A DNA stretch of 64,000 nt from contig OX463822.1 in NCBI GenBank assembly GCA_949825045.1, positions 30,878,703-30,942,702 of the forward strand, given 5' to 3'. The notes beneath the pieces are model-generated. The model saw only the letters and a list, made by a program, of their open reading frames with translations. It made no database searches and was not told the origin of the DNA. This document shows positions 31,901 through 45,800 of this stretch, piece by piece. The position numbers and the translations under genes were made by a program. The DNA comes from Argyresthia goedartella (lineage: Eukaryota; Arthropoda; Insecta; Lepidoptera; Argyresthiidae). Numbering within the stretch: position 1 is the first letter of the stretch; each line of letters begins with the position of its first letter.

Positions 31901-34900
31901 AACGAACACGTATGTGTGTACCATCCAAAGCACCTACAGCTTTTGGGAATCGTGCTTTATTATAACATTTTAATTGAGCTTCCTTTAACTCATTCTCTGA
32001 ATCAGTAAACTTGATAAATTGGCTGCTGAGGGAGGCAATTGCTGCGGTAACTCTATGTATGATCCTGTGAGAAGTAGACTTGCTTGTTCCACTGTAGTCT
32101 CCTACTGTAATCTGTTGCGAACCAGTTGCATAATATCTCAATGTTAAAAGGAGTTGATTGATAGGTGAAATCGATTCATTCCTGTAACAAAATTTAAGGT
32201 TATGTTTATTCAAAGTAGGTAAGCCCAAGTAAAAAGGTATTTGCATTGTTAAAATTATGTTAAGAAGGTATTATTACTTACCGATCTGATGGGTATTCAA
32301 GTCTGTCTTCAATTAATTCCAGTACACTCAAAACAGATTGTTTTGTTAGACGAAACCTTGTGCAAAAATCGACATCATCATACTCTTCGAAATAATGACG
32401 CCGTTCTTTGAAAACTCTGGGACGTCGTACGATATTGTCCAAATCATCTAGATTTTCGAGATTTTCCAATGGATCACAATTATCGAAAATAAAATCATAC
32501 GCCACGTCCATCTTAACTGTTGATGCCTGTGTGACAGTAACTAATCGCTTGTTAAAAATTTAACGAACCTCTAGAGCAGTGATTAAAGTTAACAACTGAT
32601 TAAGGAAATTTAACATTCGTTAGAGCATGGTGAGACACTCACTATGGTTAACAGCCCGTTAAGTTATTTAACAGGGATGTTACTCAACTAACAGAGTATG
32701 GTGAAATCGGCTCTTAGTTTAAGATATTGGACTATTTGGTTGGTGTAGCTAATTTTATCGTTAGCATGATAAAAGTTCATAATAAATAACATAACATAGC
32801 GTCACGCCTTTTCCCATACGGGGTGGCAGAGGCACAATTGTGTCCACTTTGAGCCAGTTATTCAATGCTCCATTTTGCGTGACAGGGGGCTAGCCCATCG
32901 CCGCAGCTATGGAGTAATGAAGGTTTCCTCAAGATGTTTTCCATCACTGTTAGAACGTCCATATAATGTACTTAAGATAAATTTATTATATCATTGTCAG
33001 GAATCGAACTTGCATCTCCTGTGTGAAAAGCCAGCGTGAAACCTATTAGACCACGGAGCTATTGAAGCATAACACATTTTAATGACAATGAAGGCCTAAT
33101 GTGTCCTGTGATGTTCCTGTGTGAAGAAATCTCTTATTAGAGATAAGCTCGCCATATGTGTTTTCTATATTATTTGTCATCGCGACATTGTGTTTTCCAA
33201 TAAAATCCAGTGCATTTCCTTTTAGATATATGGACGGTCTTTGGAGCAGTATTCGATTATTGCCAAAAACATATGAATTATTATTACTACTACCCGTACT
33301 ATACTGTAAGAACTTTTACCAGCTAGTTTAAAAAAGTTATGTCGAGGGTTAAAATTTGATCCAAAATAAGCTTAAATAAAATAATGATTCATAATAACAT
33401 TATATAATAATAATTTTCTGATTCTTGACGTGTATTTCTTGGCGTGTATTTTTTAGTATGAATTAATGATACTCACAACATACCGACAATGGCGGTCTGC
33501 TAAGGCTTGGTTGAACGACATGAATTAATGATACTCACAACTTGCCGACAATGGCGGTCTGCTAAGGCTTGGTTGAACGAAATGAATTAATGATACTCAC
33601 AACTTGCCGACAATGGCGGTCTGCTAAGGCTTGGTTGAACGAAATGAATTAATGATACTCACAACTTGCCGACAATGGCGGTCTGCTAAGGCTGGGTTGA
33701 ACGAAATGAATGATTGATACTCACAACATACCGACAATGGCGGTCCTAAGGCTTGGTTGAACGAAATGAATTAATTATACTCACAACTTGCCGACAATGG
33801 CGGTCTGCTAAGGCTTGGTTGAACGAAATGAATTAATGATACTCACAACTTGCCGACAATGGCGGTCTGCTAAGGCTTGGTTGAACGCAATGAATTAATG
33901 ATACTCACAACATGCCGACAATGGCGGTCTGCTAAGGCTTGGTTGAACAAAATGAATTAATGATACTCACAACATACCGACAATGGCGGTCTGCTAAGGC
34001 TTGGTTGAACGAAATGAATTAATGATACTCACAACATGCCGACAATTGCAGTCTGCACGCCCACGTGGGCCCACTTCATGCGTTGCATTAACGGTTTCTT
34101 CTCGAGCCTCTCCATAATGAACGGCAGAAGAACCATGCCAGGCGAGCACATCACGATTCTGGAAATACGTAATATTTATGGCTAGTATTATATCGTATGA
34201 CCGTAAATCCAGTTTTTGATTGACAAAAGTTCTGAATTACTGGTACTGTCTGTCAAAATTTCTGAATCAGCAACGCTGAGAAAACATATGTAGTACGTTT
34301 TATTTTATGAAATTATAACCTAATTTATGAAATTTCAACCTATTTTAATAAAGAAATTTTGACTTTGACTCATCAATCAATGTTTTACAGTTTTTACGTA
34401 TATATCAACTGTGAAGCTGGCGAAACTCTAATGATTGTAGGTGGCCCTGGCCCTTCACCCTGAGCGGACTTTGAACCCATTTATTACACTAGTCATAATC
34501 TTAGGATCCCACTAAGACTTTATTATAATCTGAGATCTCACCCTTATAAAGAACTAAAAATTATATCTAATACAATATTTGTTACGTTCCAACTGACAAC
34601 TGAGTTATTGACTTGACGAGAAAACTATTGAGGGAGGCAGTTGCTCACGTCCGAAGGAAATACTTGGTTTCTACAGCCCTTCGCATCCTTCCGGGTAGTG
34701 CTAAGGAGCAACAACTAATTATCCACAAGGCTTTAATTTCCAGGTTCTCTATCGACAACCCGACCAAATTGTGATCTTTCAAATACACTTGACACTGGCT
34801 AAATTAACCTCAAAACAGGGCAGTACAGTTTACGATGCCATTTGGTGCGCACACTGCAATCGTTGTATACTGATTTGACGACCCGAATGACCGAGTCGGC

Positions 34901-36784
34901 AGTGACCTGTGGACCCTTGGACCTTGGACCAGTGGACCCTTGGCTTCGTAGGCAGGGCCTACGAAGCCAAGGGTCCCGGGTTCGAATACCGGTGGGGGCA
35001 AATATTTGTTTGTCGAGAACGGATGTTTGTACCCTAGTCTTGGTTGTTTATCTATCTAAGTATAATATTTATCTATATAACTATGCGTATCGTTGTCTAG
35101 TATCCAAGATACAGGGAATCCTAGTTTGGGGCTAGATCAATGTGTGTAAATAGTGTCCAAGGTGGTATTATTATTATTATTATTATTATTACTCCCTGGT
35201 TTACATTGTAAGCACGCAATCTCCCGCGTTCATTATAAACCGGCGAAAGCGCGCTTACTTACATCATCCATCTGTCAACTGTCATATGTCATGTCACCCT
35301 CCAACAATAGAAATAGTTTATCCTCTACTTTATTATACTTTACCAACTCTCGCGCTACGTTAAAATGAAATTAAAGCAATAGATATTCCAAGATAGATAG
35401 ATTCCAAGATAATTCAAATTGTCAATTTGACGTTTCCACACACACTGCACTACCTCTTTTTCGTGAGCGCTGTGCGCGCTATTGTGACGTCACTCATGAG
35501 GTCACAACGTTCACTCTGGTGAAGTGTATGCACATTATGAACCGATCTATAGCGCGCTCTCAACGCAAATAGTGCTCGTAAGCACATCGTAAGCAGCTCC
35601 GAGGGTAAGCACGCCATATATAAAAATAATTGAATTGAAAACTATTGACATGCGACAGTTTTACAGAACAGCCAACTTAACGGCGAAGGGAATTTTACAC
35701 AAAGAGTTTCGTTCGTCTGAGGAGTTCTCTTATTTTTACGGATATTCGAGTAATCATTTTAAATATTTTTAAATGGGAATAACGTAGTTTGGTCAACACA
35801 ATGGCGCTAAATCTTAAAAGCATATTACAGATGGCGCTGGTGTAGTTGGCGGCTGTGTATCTGTCAAAGTTGTCAAAATCTATTAACTTCTTCGTACAAT
35901 ATATGGTGTGTTAACCGCATTTAAGGTCATTTTTGCTAGTGTCAACTGCATTTGAGAGATCACGTCACGTGTTTTTGAACCTAACCTAAGATGAATAGAA
36001 CTCTTTGCCTCCAACCTCGCCAGCGCCGCCTAGCGGTAGCAAAGGCGAACATACCTGTCATTGTTTTTTTTTCGCTCATGTCAGGTAATTCCGCTTTATT
36101 CGCATGTTTATTGTTTGATGCAAAAATAATATTAATGTTCCTTTTGGATCGGAATAACACGTTTTAGGTGGGGTTTTTTATGTACATATTTTCCATTGAT
36201 ATTATGATGTTTTCAAATACTCCATTTGACAATACCCATCCTCTTGAAACTGGGATTCAAATGGGTGCGTCTGCTGCATGATTATAACTGGTGGCTTACC
36301 TGGATGTGACAACTTGTGTGATTCCTTTGGCCGGCGCGAGCTGTGACTTTCCAATGATCTTTCCATTCTCATCTGCCACTTCCAGACCTGAAATCATCCA
36401 AAACACATTTGTATAGAACCAGGGTAATATTCAGCAAAATATGAGCAGATTTTGTTTTTCTTTAATTTTCACGTAACATATCAAATACAGTACGAGCTTG
36501 AAATAAAAAACTGTAATTGATCGCAAAAAATCGCTGGTTTGACAGTTGACAGTTTGGCGCAAAACAGACGGAAGACGTCTGCAGCGGAAGTGACGTAATG
36601 TGCGTTGTAAGGGACAGAGGCGTCAATCTTCTTCTCCTTTTTTACTTTCGGGTTGAACGAAGTGAAAATTAAGGAAGTACATATTGTAATCGTAAAAAAA
36701 ATCGTATCGAGGTTGAAATTTTAATGGGATAGGTTCTCTCTCGTTAACTCAGTTCGAAAAAGTGAAAATAAACAAATGTGTATA

Positions 36785-36866
<82 letters not shown>

Positions 36867-39800
36867 TCGTACTTTATCTTAGAACTTCTTAAAACGTCTC
36901 CTAAACGCCTGCACACGAATATCCTCAAACTGTTATTTAAATAACAACACCCAAAGGATCATGCGAGAAAGTTAGTACAGGGTGGCCTTGGTGATGGTGG
37001 TTTGAGCAGGTTACTATGGTTACGCGGTGCAAAAGGTTTTTATTGCGTTATTGTGCATAGGTCAAGAGTATACTTATACGAGACGAGGTGAACTCACTGA
37101 CAGACACAATCTAACAATGAGCGTAACAATGGGGAAGATTACGCCAAATAATGGTAGAGGTCAGTGTGCGTTTGTAAAATATCAAACATTGTCAACGTTT
37201 AACAAGTTCTATGTTTATTGACAATTCATTTCTCTGATTCCAAACTATTTGCTTAAACTTGCATTACTCACTTTACTGTGATTAATTTGTAACATCAGTT
37301 GAACGAAATTATTTGCTTACTTACTCTGTGTTTTGATACAAACAGTTAACTCCCTCTATGTGGAACTTTGAAGGTTGTCTTCCCCATTACATAACACACA
37401 AATAAGAGACTCACCTTTCAATATTTCATTTTGCCTCATCAGCGGAATGTTTACCCAGTTGGCGGCGGCCACAGCCACGAACGGGACAAACCTCTGAAAC
37501 AACACTAAATAATTGTGGAATCATGGGTGTGAAGAGCTCCGTGGTCTAATGGGTTTCACGCTCCTCACCCAGGTTCTCGTATCCGGGTAAAGGCCTGTCC
37601 CCTCGGTGGGGACATCAATGGGCTACATTTATATATTTATTATTTATGTGCTTTGTGCCCCAGTCTGTACCTAAAGCCGGGAACTCATTACCGACCCATA
37701 AGTGTAACTGTTGCTCGAACAGAATTAAAAAACCTAGTGTTTACGTAGTTCGCGAGCCTGCCGCGAGCATCGCATCGAGCCGATGAGTAAAGCTTCTATT
37801 GAGAAGCCTCAATGCCACACCCACTAGAATCTCGTTGCCGTATGTGCTCAGGCCTTGTCGGCACCGCCGATCTGTACAGATTTTTATCATTACCTTAATC
37901 AGTCATGTACTCATTAGTTCATTAGTTGATCATATTTGATTTATTTTTTAATTTTATCCATGTATATACTTAAGGTAGGTAGATACTCCGCCATGAATCA
38001 CCACTTGAAAGGGAGATTTTCTTTTTCAAACTCAAACCTTAATCAGTCATGTACTCATTAGTTCATTAGTTGATCATATTTGATTAATTATTTATTTTTA
38101 TTCATGTTTATACTTAAGGTAGAGTTTATGGAGTCTCCTTTTCCTGTGCGGTATTCAGCCACGAATCACCACTTGAAAGGGAGATTTTCTTTTTCAAACT
38201 CACACCTTAATCAGTAATGTACTCATTAGTTAATTAGTATATGTGGAGTAACATTGAAAGATAGATTGAAGAATGAAGTTATAAGGGAACGCTGTGGATT
38301 GTAAGAAGATATAGTGACAAGGATAGAGAAAGGCCAGCTTAGACGGTTTGGTCACGTTGAAAGGAGGAATGAAAGGAGATTGACGAAACAGATTTATACA
38401 GCGGGTGTGAAAAGAGCCGTCAGGCGGGGACGCCCAAGAAGTATAAAGACCAAATCGGCGATTTGTTAGTGAAGGGGCAAATTCGAAGTACCCGTAACAG
38501 GCGAGCTTGCATGAAGAGACTTGTGAATGTTGAGGAAGCGAGAGATGTAAGCCAGGATCGTAGCAGGTGGAGGTCTTTGGTCTCTGATTACCCCTCTTCC
38601 GGGAAATAGGCGTGAGCATAGGTATGTATGTATGTAGTTAATTAGTTGATCATATTTGTTTTGTTTTTTTTTATTCATGTATATACTTAAGGTAGTGTTT
38701 ATGGAGTCTCCTTCTCCTGTGCGGAATTCAGCCATGAATCACCACTTGAAAGGGAGATTTTCTTTTTCAAACTCCAACCTTAATCAGTCATGTACTCATT
38801 AGTTCATTAGTTGATCATATTTAATTTTTATCCATGTATATACTTAAGGTAGAGTTTATGGAGTCTCCTTTCAGCCATGAATAACTTACTTGAAAAGGAA
38901 AATTTCTTTTTCGAACTCAAACCTTAATCAGTCATATTCTCATTAATAAGTTCATTAGTTGATCATATTTGATTTTTTATTTTTTTTATCCATGTAGTAA
39001 GTGTTTAACTTATAAAAGTGCATTGTTTTTGCCTATTTGCAATAAAAAATTTGACTTTTCAGTTTTGGCTTTTTTTTTTATTTCTGAGATATGGGGTTGA
39101 AATTGTAAAAAAACCGCTACAGTCCAAAACGGCTTCACGGATTTTAAAGTATGAGGTGTCGTTGATTTCGTGGAGGCCGTGAGTTTGACATAGCTATATA
39201 ATTTTAGTAAAAAGTCAAAAGGTTGCATTTTGGACCGCAAAAAGTAGTTCACAAAGTTATTGGTGAGGCTACTTTCATACTCCCATTACTATGGACGTAC
39301 TTAACCAGGTGCATTTAAAGTTTGTATGTGTTATGGAAATTAAAAAACGCAAATATCCTGTGACGCTCTCGAGGTCTACGGCTAACAGAGCTACTAGTTT
39401 ATTATTTATAGTCCTAGCGGAAACATGTAACACATTCTATGAAAACTTCAACTGTCTATCTATTACGTTTCATGAGATACAGCCTGCTGACGGACGGACG
39501 GACGGACGGACGAACTGACGGGCGGACGAGCGGACTGACATCGGAGACTTAGTAACAGGGTCCCGGTAAAAAAACGACTTAAGAAATGGAAACTATGGCA
39601 ACCGAGCAAGCGCTGTCGGATTTCAAGCTGTAAGGAACAGAATTCGGGGCATACCTATGTATGTTAACTTACCGCCAAAATGGGGTTCTTAGCGCGCTTC
39701 TGCACGCCAAACTTGAAGATCAGCGCGGTGGCCATGGCGGCCGAGGTCGCCGACACATAGGCCATGCCCATCTGCGTCGTCGACAGCGGCGAGTTCGCGT

Positions 39801-42800
39801 TCCGATTCGTGTAGTTGACGAGAGCGTTGAACGATTGGTTCACCCACTGCCAGAAGACGACTGCCGTTCCTGTTCTGCGAACGACCTTTGTTGGTTTAAC
39901 TTTATTGGGGAGTTACACATATTTATACAGGCACAGGTAAGAGCTCCGTGGTCTACTGGGGTTCCAGCTATCTCCTTACACAGGAGAGCAGAAAGTGGTA
40001 TAAACGAAGTGAACCCATTTGAATTTACGTCAAGCAAGGTAGTATGGCTGCAATATAACAAAAATGCTAACATCATCGTATGTGAGATTCCTTACAATAA
40101 GAATTTACAGGAACATAAACTAAATTACGAACTTAGACTGATTTGCAACCAGTACAACAACGTCTCATTCCTTGATATGGAATAGGGCAGGTTCCCGTCC
40201 AATAAATCTACATTCACAAGAAACCTTAGCAGATCAATATGACGAATACTCCTACAAAAAGACTATGCCACCGAAAGAAACAAATATTACAGCAAACTGA
40301 ACCAACAACACGTTTCCAGTCAAATGCGGGCTTACACAGTAAAAATGGACAAGTGTACACAGACGAATGCAGACCTTAATGAAGTTAAAGACACATCTAG
40401 GGATAACAAAAATACATCAAACTAAACAAAAAATCCAAATTCGTATAATAAGTAATGAAAATACTACCGAAACAACAAGTGCCAAGGATAACGAGAGATA
40501 CAGCAACAATAGGGAGCTTTTTAGTGTTTAAACATATTAATATACTGCACCAAAACATTAGCGGACTCATAAGCAAAAGTGAACTATCAAATATACATTT
40601 AGATCAATTAGAACACGATAGCAATCTCACAGATATAATAGGTGTGGCAGAACAAACTATGATGCAAGGTGATGAAAATCAGCTATATATTCCAAATTTT
40701 CGTTTATCCTCATGCTATTCACGTTTGAGCAGAAAGGGTGGATCTTGTTTATTGGGCAGGAATAAACACAAATCAAAAGATCTAAAAGATATACGACGCT
40801 TCAACATACCAAATACCCAAGAATGTTCTGCGATTGAACTTGTTGAACACAACATAATAATCAAATGCATATATAGAATTCCTTAATACAATTTGAATGA
40901 TTTGAATCCTTTCTTTAATATTTTTTATGACATTCTTCAACAATACGCATATAAAAATAAAATCTTATTATATTAGGTGACTTCATTATAAATATCTTAG
41001 AAAATAGTTGTTGGAATCTAGACGATTCTAACAACTTGTATTAGGTTTCAACTTAAAATTATCAATCCGAGAACCTACAAGGTTGAGTAGCGGTACATGC
41101 CTTGACATTATCATTCGTAACATACGCGGAACGGAGAGCCAATTACGTGAATTTGCGGAGTCAGACCACACGGCACAAATACTTAAATGTCCAGTACAAA
41201 AAACCTGCAATCTTACTCACTGGTATACTATGAAGCGTGATTGATTATAGTCTCGAAAACATGTTCAAATTCAAAGAACATCTTAGCAATTTGAGTTTTG
41301 TTGACGTATACAATACTTCAGATCATGGGGCATGTCAGTAAAAATTATTGCTCGGTGATAGAAGAAATTGCCCCTCCCTCATTTAGCTAAAATCTTCAAT
41401 AAATGTGTAGATGAGAGTATTTTCCCTGATCTCATGAAACACAGCAGGATAGTACCTTTATTTAAAAGCGGCGATAGGGCGCCCTACAAATTTCAGACCC
41501 GTTTCGGTTCTACCCGTATTGAGTAAAATATTTGAGAAGATCATATTGGGTCAGTTACTAGCGCACTTCAATGCGCATCAAATTCTCCATAACCAGCAGT
41601 TTGGATTTACAAAAGGGCGGTCGACAACAGATGCTGGAGTCATAAAGCTAAAACACTACAGCATAAAAGGTAATAGCTCTAAGCTTATGAGATCGTATTT
41701 AGAAGGGAGGGTTCAAAAAGCTGACATTAATAGGACAAAATTGTCGGGTTCTCAGGTGAAGATGGGAGTCCCACAGGGATCTATTCTGGGTCCGTTCTTT
41801 TTCCTCGTGGTTGTAAATGATTTGCCATCCATGGTACAAAACATGTCAGAGTATTATTTGCAGATGACACGTCACTAATTTTTAAAATTAGGAGACAGGA
41901 AAATGACTTACAGGAAACAAATAACGCTCTCTTGCGGGTACTAGACTGGTTTACTGCCAATAACTTGCTTCTGAATTAAAAAAATACACAGTGCATAAAA
42001 TTCGCTTTACCTAATGTAAGGCAAGTTGAGAGTGACATTGTATTGGGGAAAGACAAACTAAAACTAGTAGATGAAACTGTATTTCTCGGCATCACTATTG
42101 ATGCCAAACTACAGTGGGATCCCCATATTTAAAAATTAGCACATAGACTTAGCTCCGCAGCAACTCCGTTGCAACTGCTAGGCTTGTATATTTTAGTTAT
42201 TTCCATAGCATTATGTCCTACGGCATACTACTATGGGGACGGGCTGCTGACATTGAGACCATCTTCATTTTGCAGAAGAGAGCGATCCGATTTATTTATA
42301 AAATAGAGAATCTCTGAGATATTTCTTCAAAGAAACCAACATCCTAACAGTTGCAAGTCAATATATCTATGAAAACATAATGTATGTGAGGAAAAATATC
42401 AGTAACTTTAAAACCATTGATAGCCGCCACAATGTGCAAACTAGAAATAAACAAAATTTCTTTTCCAATGGTCAGACTCAAAAAAGTTAGCAGTTCTTTT
42501 ATGGGACACTGTATACGCTTCTACAATAAAATTCCGCAATAAATACAAAACTTGACTGAAGCTCGATTCAAAAAATGTATAAAGCACACTTTGTGCACTA
42601 AAGGCCTGCTACAAAATTAATGACTTTTTACAAGACACCGACATCTGGCATTAAACCAGTTCATTGCACCTTATAGGTATATATTATGTTCTATGTAATA
42701 ATTAGGCACCTACTTAATGTTATATTATGCTTTCTTGATGTTATGACGTTCATTAAGTCTCAATTTTTGTGCTATTATGAATAAAAATCTTTGAACTTGA

Positions 42801-45800
42801 ACTTGATCCGAATGATGCATTTCATCGGTTCTTCTCAGTATTCAAATTATTATATGATTTATGTTTTCCAAAGGTAAGAGTAAAAATACATACTAAACGA
42901 AGACCAAAATGGATGTCCAAAGGTATAAGAAAATGTAGCAAACGCAAAAGAGAGCTCCTATGGGAGTTTAGGCGAAGGCCAAACACCGATAATAGGTCTC
43001 TTTTAAATCTTAGTCTCAAAAACTAAATAAAATAATCAAATTGACTCAAAAATCACAAAATAATTACGATATACAATCATCACAAAACAAATCAAAACAT
43101 TTAAGGTCGTCGAATCACCCACCAGAACAAATTGAGCAAATTGAAAAAAATGGAAAAGTAATAAAAAACCCGACTAACATAGCCAAGGCATTCAATGACC
43201 ATTTCACGATACCAGAACCATTAAATAATTTTCTTAATAATCATGTAACTTTGACCTATAATAAACCAAATTCAATGTATTTAAATCCAACCAATCCTAC
43301 TGACATTACATATAACTATGACCTTGAAAAACACTAGCAGTACAGGATATGATGAGATTTGTACGAAAGTATTAAAATATGTTGTACTTACTATAAGCAA
43401 GGTGATGCGCTACATAATTAATCTTTGCATCGAATTCGGTACATGAACTTAATGCCTTAAATACATCAATAGTCAAGCCTCTTTTTAAAAAAGAAGATAA
43501 AGAAAATATGATCTTCTACAGGCCTATCGCCCTTATACCAGTGTTTTATAAAAATATTTGCAAAGAATGCAACTACTGTGAAAAAAATGATATTCTGGTT
43601 CCCGAACAAAAAGGCTTTAGAAAACACACAACAATTAACTTTGCTATCTACGACTTCCTGCAAAAAAAAATTTTCAATTTAGACAATAAAACACCTGTGT
43701 CAGCCATATATATGGACATGACCAAGCATTTGACTATGTAAGCCACAAAATATTGTTACAAAAGTTACAGACGTATGGAGTCAGAGTTAATGTTATAGAT
43801 TTGATCAAATCATACCTATCTGAGCGAAAACAAAACACCGAAATTCAGAGATTATGTTCCCAAACAAACTGTGAACAAATCTACCCATCTGAAGCTTCAA
43901 AAGTAACGCTAGGGGTACCACAAGGAAGCGGTCTAGGCCCGTTGTTATTCTTAATCTATATTAATGATATTGTTAACTCGACATCTTACCCTATGATCTT
44001 ATTTGCTGATGATAGTACCATAGTTTATAAAAATTTAGGTAATGATAATTTGACATTTGAAAATGAAATAAATAATTCACTTAATTACATAATAACATGG
44101 CTACAATATAATAATTTAAAGATTAATTTAAATAAAACGTATAAAATAAAAAGAACGGATACCATTAACTATCAAACAGGGTAACAACATAATTGACGAA
44201 GTGTACTTCGTTAGTGATGTTGATCAATTCTTCGTCAAGGATCAGTAATAACATGTTTAGGATTACAAATCGACAATAAATTAAATTGGAATGTACAAAT
44301 AGAAATTATCACCAAAAAACTGAACAAATTTTCATATGCATATGAAAATAGCATATACAGTTATATGCTTCATAAAGTTGTGGATTTTATCGCAGTACTA
44401 ACTGCTTATCACGGTTTCGTAATGTCCACTCTCAGGCACGGAATAATATTCTGGGGTAGCGGCGTAAATAAGGAATTTGCGTTCAAATGTCAAAAGAAAT
44501 GCATTAGAGCTGTATTATCGTTAAAAAGAACAGACAGTTGCAAACCATATTTCAAAAGCCATAAATTATTAACAATGCTCTCTCGGTACATGTATGAAAT
44601 AATAATGTTTATAAAAACAAACCCAACCCTATTCGACAAGCTGATCAGTCGCCGTAACAACATAAAAATACGTGCTACTAGACACTAAACTGCGCTCTTC
44701 AGTGTGTTTGGTATGGCGTCAAAAAAATATAATAAAGTTCCACATAACATAGATAGCATACATATCTTCAAGCGTAAATAACATAATTATTTAGCTCATA
44801 AGGCATACGGCATATGCTTTATGCATATAAAGCATAGTGTTGACATGACATGTTCTATTACTATTGACATCTATAGAATTGTATTTATACTCGATATCCA
44901 ATCCAATAATTCGTTTTGACATCATTGTATAATTGCCTATTTGAGTCAACCACTGTTTGTTACTTTTTTCCCTAGTATGTGATTTTGTATGCCTGCTGGA
45001 CGTAAGAACAGAACTTATTATGTAACATCTAAGCTTAACTACGTTCCACAATAAACGATCTGAATCTGAACCTGAGGTGCAGGTTCGAAACCTGACCATG
45101 TAATTCATTTATCTAAAATACATTATCGGAGGTCCAGTGTTTCGGATGAAACGTTAACCTGTAGGTCCCGGCTACTTTCGCTACGTGGTACGCTGGTAGT
45201 GGTCGTAAAACCCCTCTACCAACCCACACTGAGGCTGCGTCGTGGAGTATGGCTTAAGCTTACACGAATCCGGAAGGCCTGTGCTCCTCGGTGGGGGGCA
45301 TTAATGGGCTACATTTATTTATTTATTTGTACAAGCTCATACATTGCTTCTGGCCCCACACTTGGATTGTGCTGTGGACACCAGAAACTTTAAACGTGTA
45401 TCCACGCGTAAACGTGTGGATGGGCATTATTTACAATTATTTGATTGGACCTTACTTTCTACCCGATAATTTAAATGGGGAGAACTATGAAAACTTCCTG
45501 AGAGGAGACCCCAACGATTTGATGGATGATTTGCCACTGAACCTGATCAGGGACATGTGGTACCAGCATGATGTCTGCCCTACACATTTCCGAAGAAGTG
45601 TCAGAGAATGGCTGGACACAAATTATCCCCACAAATGGATAGGACGAGGTGGGCCTTTACCCTGGCCAGCCAGAAGTCCGGACTTAACCCCCATGGATTT
45701 TTATGTGTGGGGCACATGAAGTCTCGTCTACAGCGAGCCCAATCCAACTGCGTTTGTCGAAGAATTGAAAGTCAGGATAATCAACGCGGCAAACGAAATT

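Larger units (their letters stand above)
30071..32511 (-). pseudogene. Harbinger DDE transposase (HARBI1-like), split by hAT DNA
   Basis: Nuclease that cuts and joins the Harbinger ends. Exon 1 (32511-32282) starts [13 protein letters not shown] and ends at donor GTAAGT. Exon 2 starts at 32181 after a 100-base intron. The DDE_4 catalytic domain shows [14 protein letters not shown] (first Asp), [12 protein letters not shown] (second Asp) and [13 protein letters not shown] (Glu). At 31447 the frame is cut by the hAT fragment. The true C-terminus resumes at 30241 ([18 protein letters not shown]...) and stops at 30071. Without the insert the frame is uninterrupted, so it was functional until that event. 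Read through the insert, it instead gains a false tail ending at 31281. Confidence 0.9.
26352..32713. mobile_element. PIF/Harbinger DNA transposon, complete ends, 6.36 kb
   Basis: Terminal inverted repeats start GAGCCGGTTTCACCATACT (26352) and, reversed from 32713, GAGCCGATTTCACCATACT; similarity extends about 26 bp. Both ends abut TTA (26349-26351, 32714-32716), the canonical PIF/Harbinger target. Inside are the two expected genes in convergent orientation: a MYB/SANT-type protein (plus, six exons) and a DDE transposase (minus, interrupted). It has been invaded by a SINE (29050-29306) and a hAT fragment (30250-31439), and a 137-bp tandem duplication affects the MYB gene. It sits in Sfxn2 intron 6. 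Confidence 0.95.
39996..45080 (+). mobile_element. LINE D (CR1 type, SGNH-like ORF1), interrupted by LINE C
   Basis: Plus-strand (antisense to Sfxn2) degraded LINE: ORF1 tail, endonuclease 40510-41300, linker, then after the LINE C insert the linker resumes at 42805 and the reverse transcriptase follows to 44690. The 3' end has aataaacgatctgaatctgaacctga at 45050-45076, an AATAAA plus six-base repeat tail. It is 5'-truncated in ORF1. Confidence 0.85.

Noticed and set aside
33458..34053. CRISPR-like array
   Set aside because: Units are 62 bp head to tail with no unique spacers, and the setting is an animal intron.
35153..35368. Open frame starting with a leucine run, signal-peptide-like
   Set aside because: The leucines are the (tta)n tail of the SINE read as codons; the rest has no coding character.
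38230..38735. Two minus-strand frames of about 90-130 codons
   Set aside because: Antisense to the RTE fragment and satellite units; no conserved motif.
39661..40185. 174-codon plus-strand open frame
   Set aside because: Its first 70 codons are antisense to Sfxn2 exon 3 and the end is LINE D ORF1 remnant; no single gene fits.
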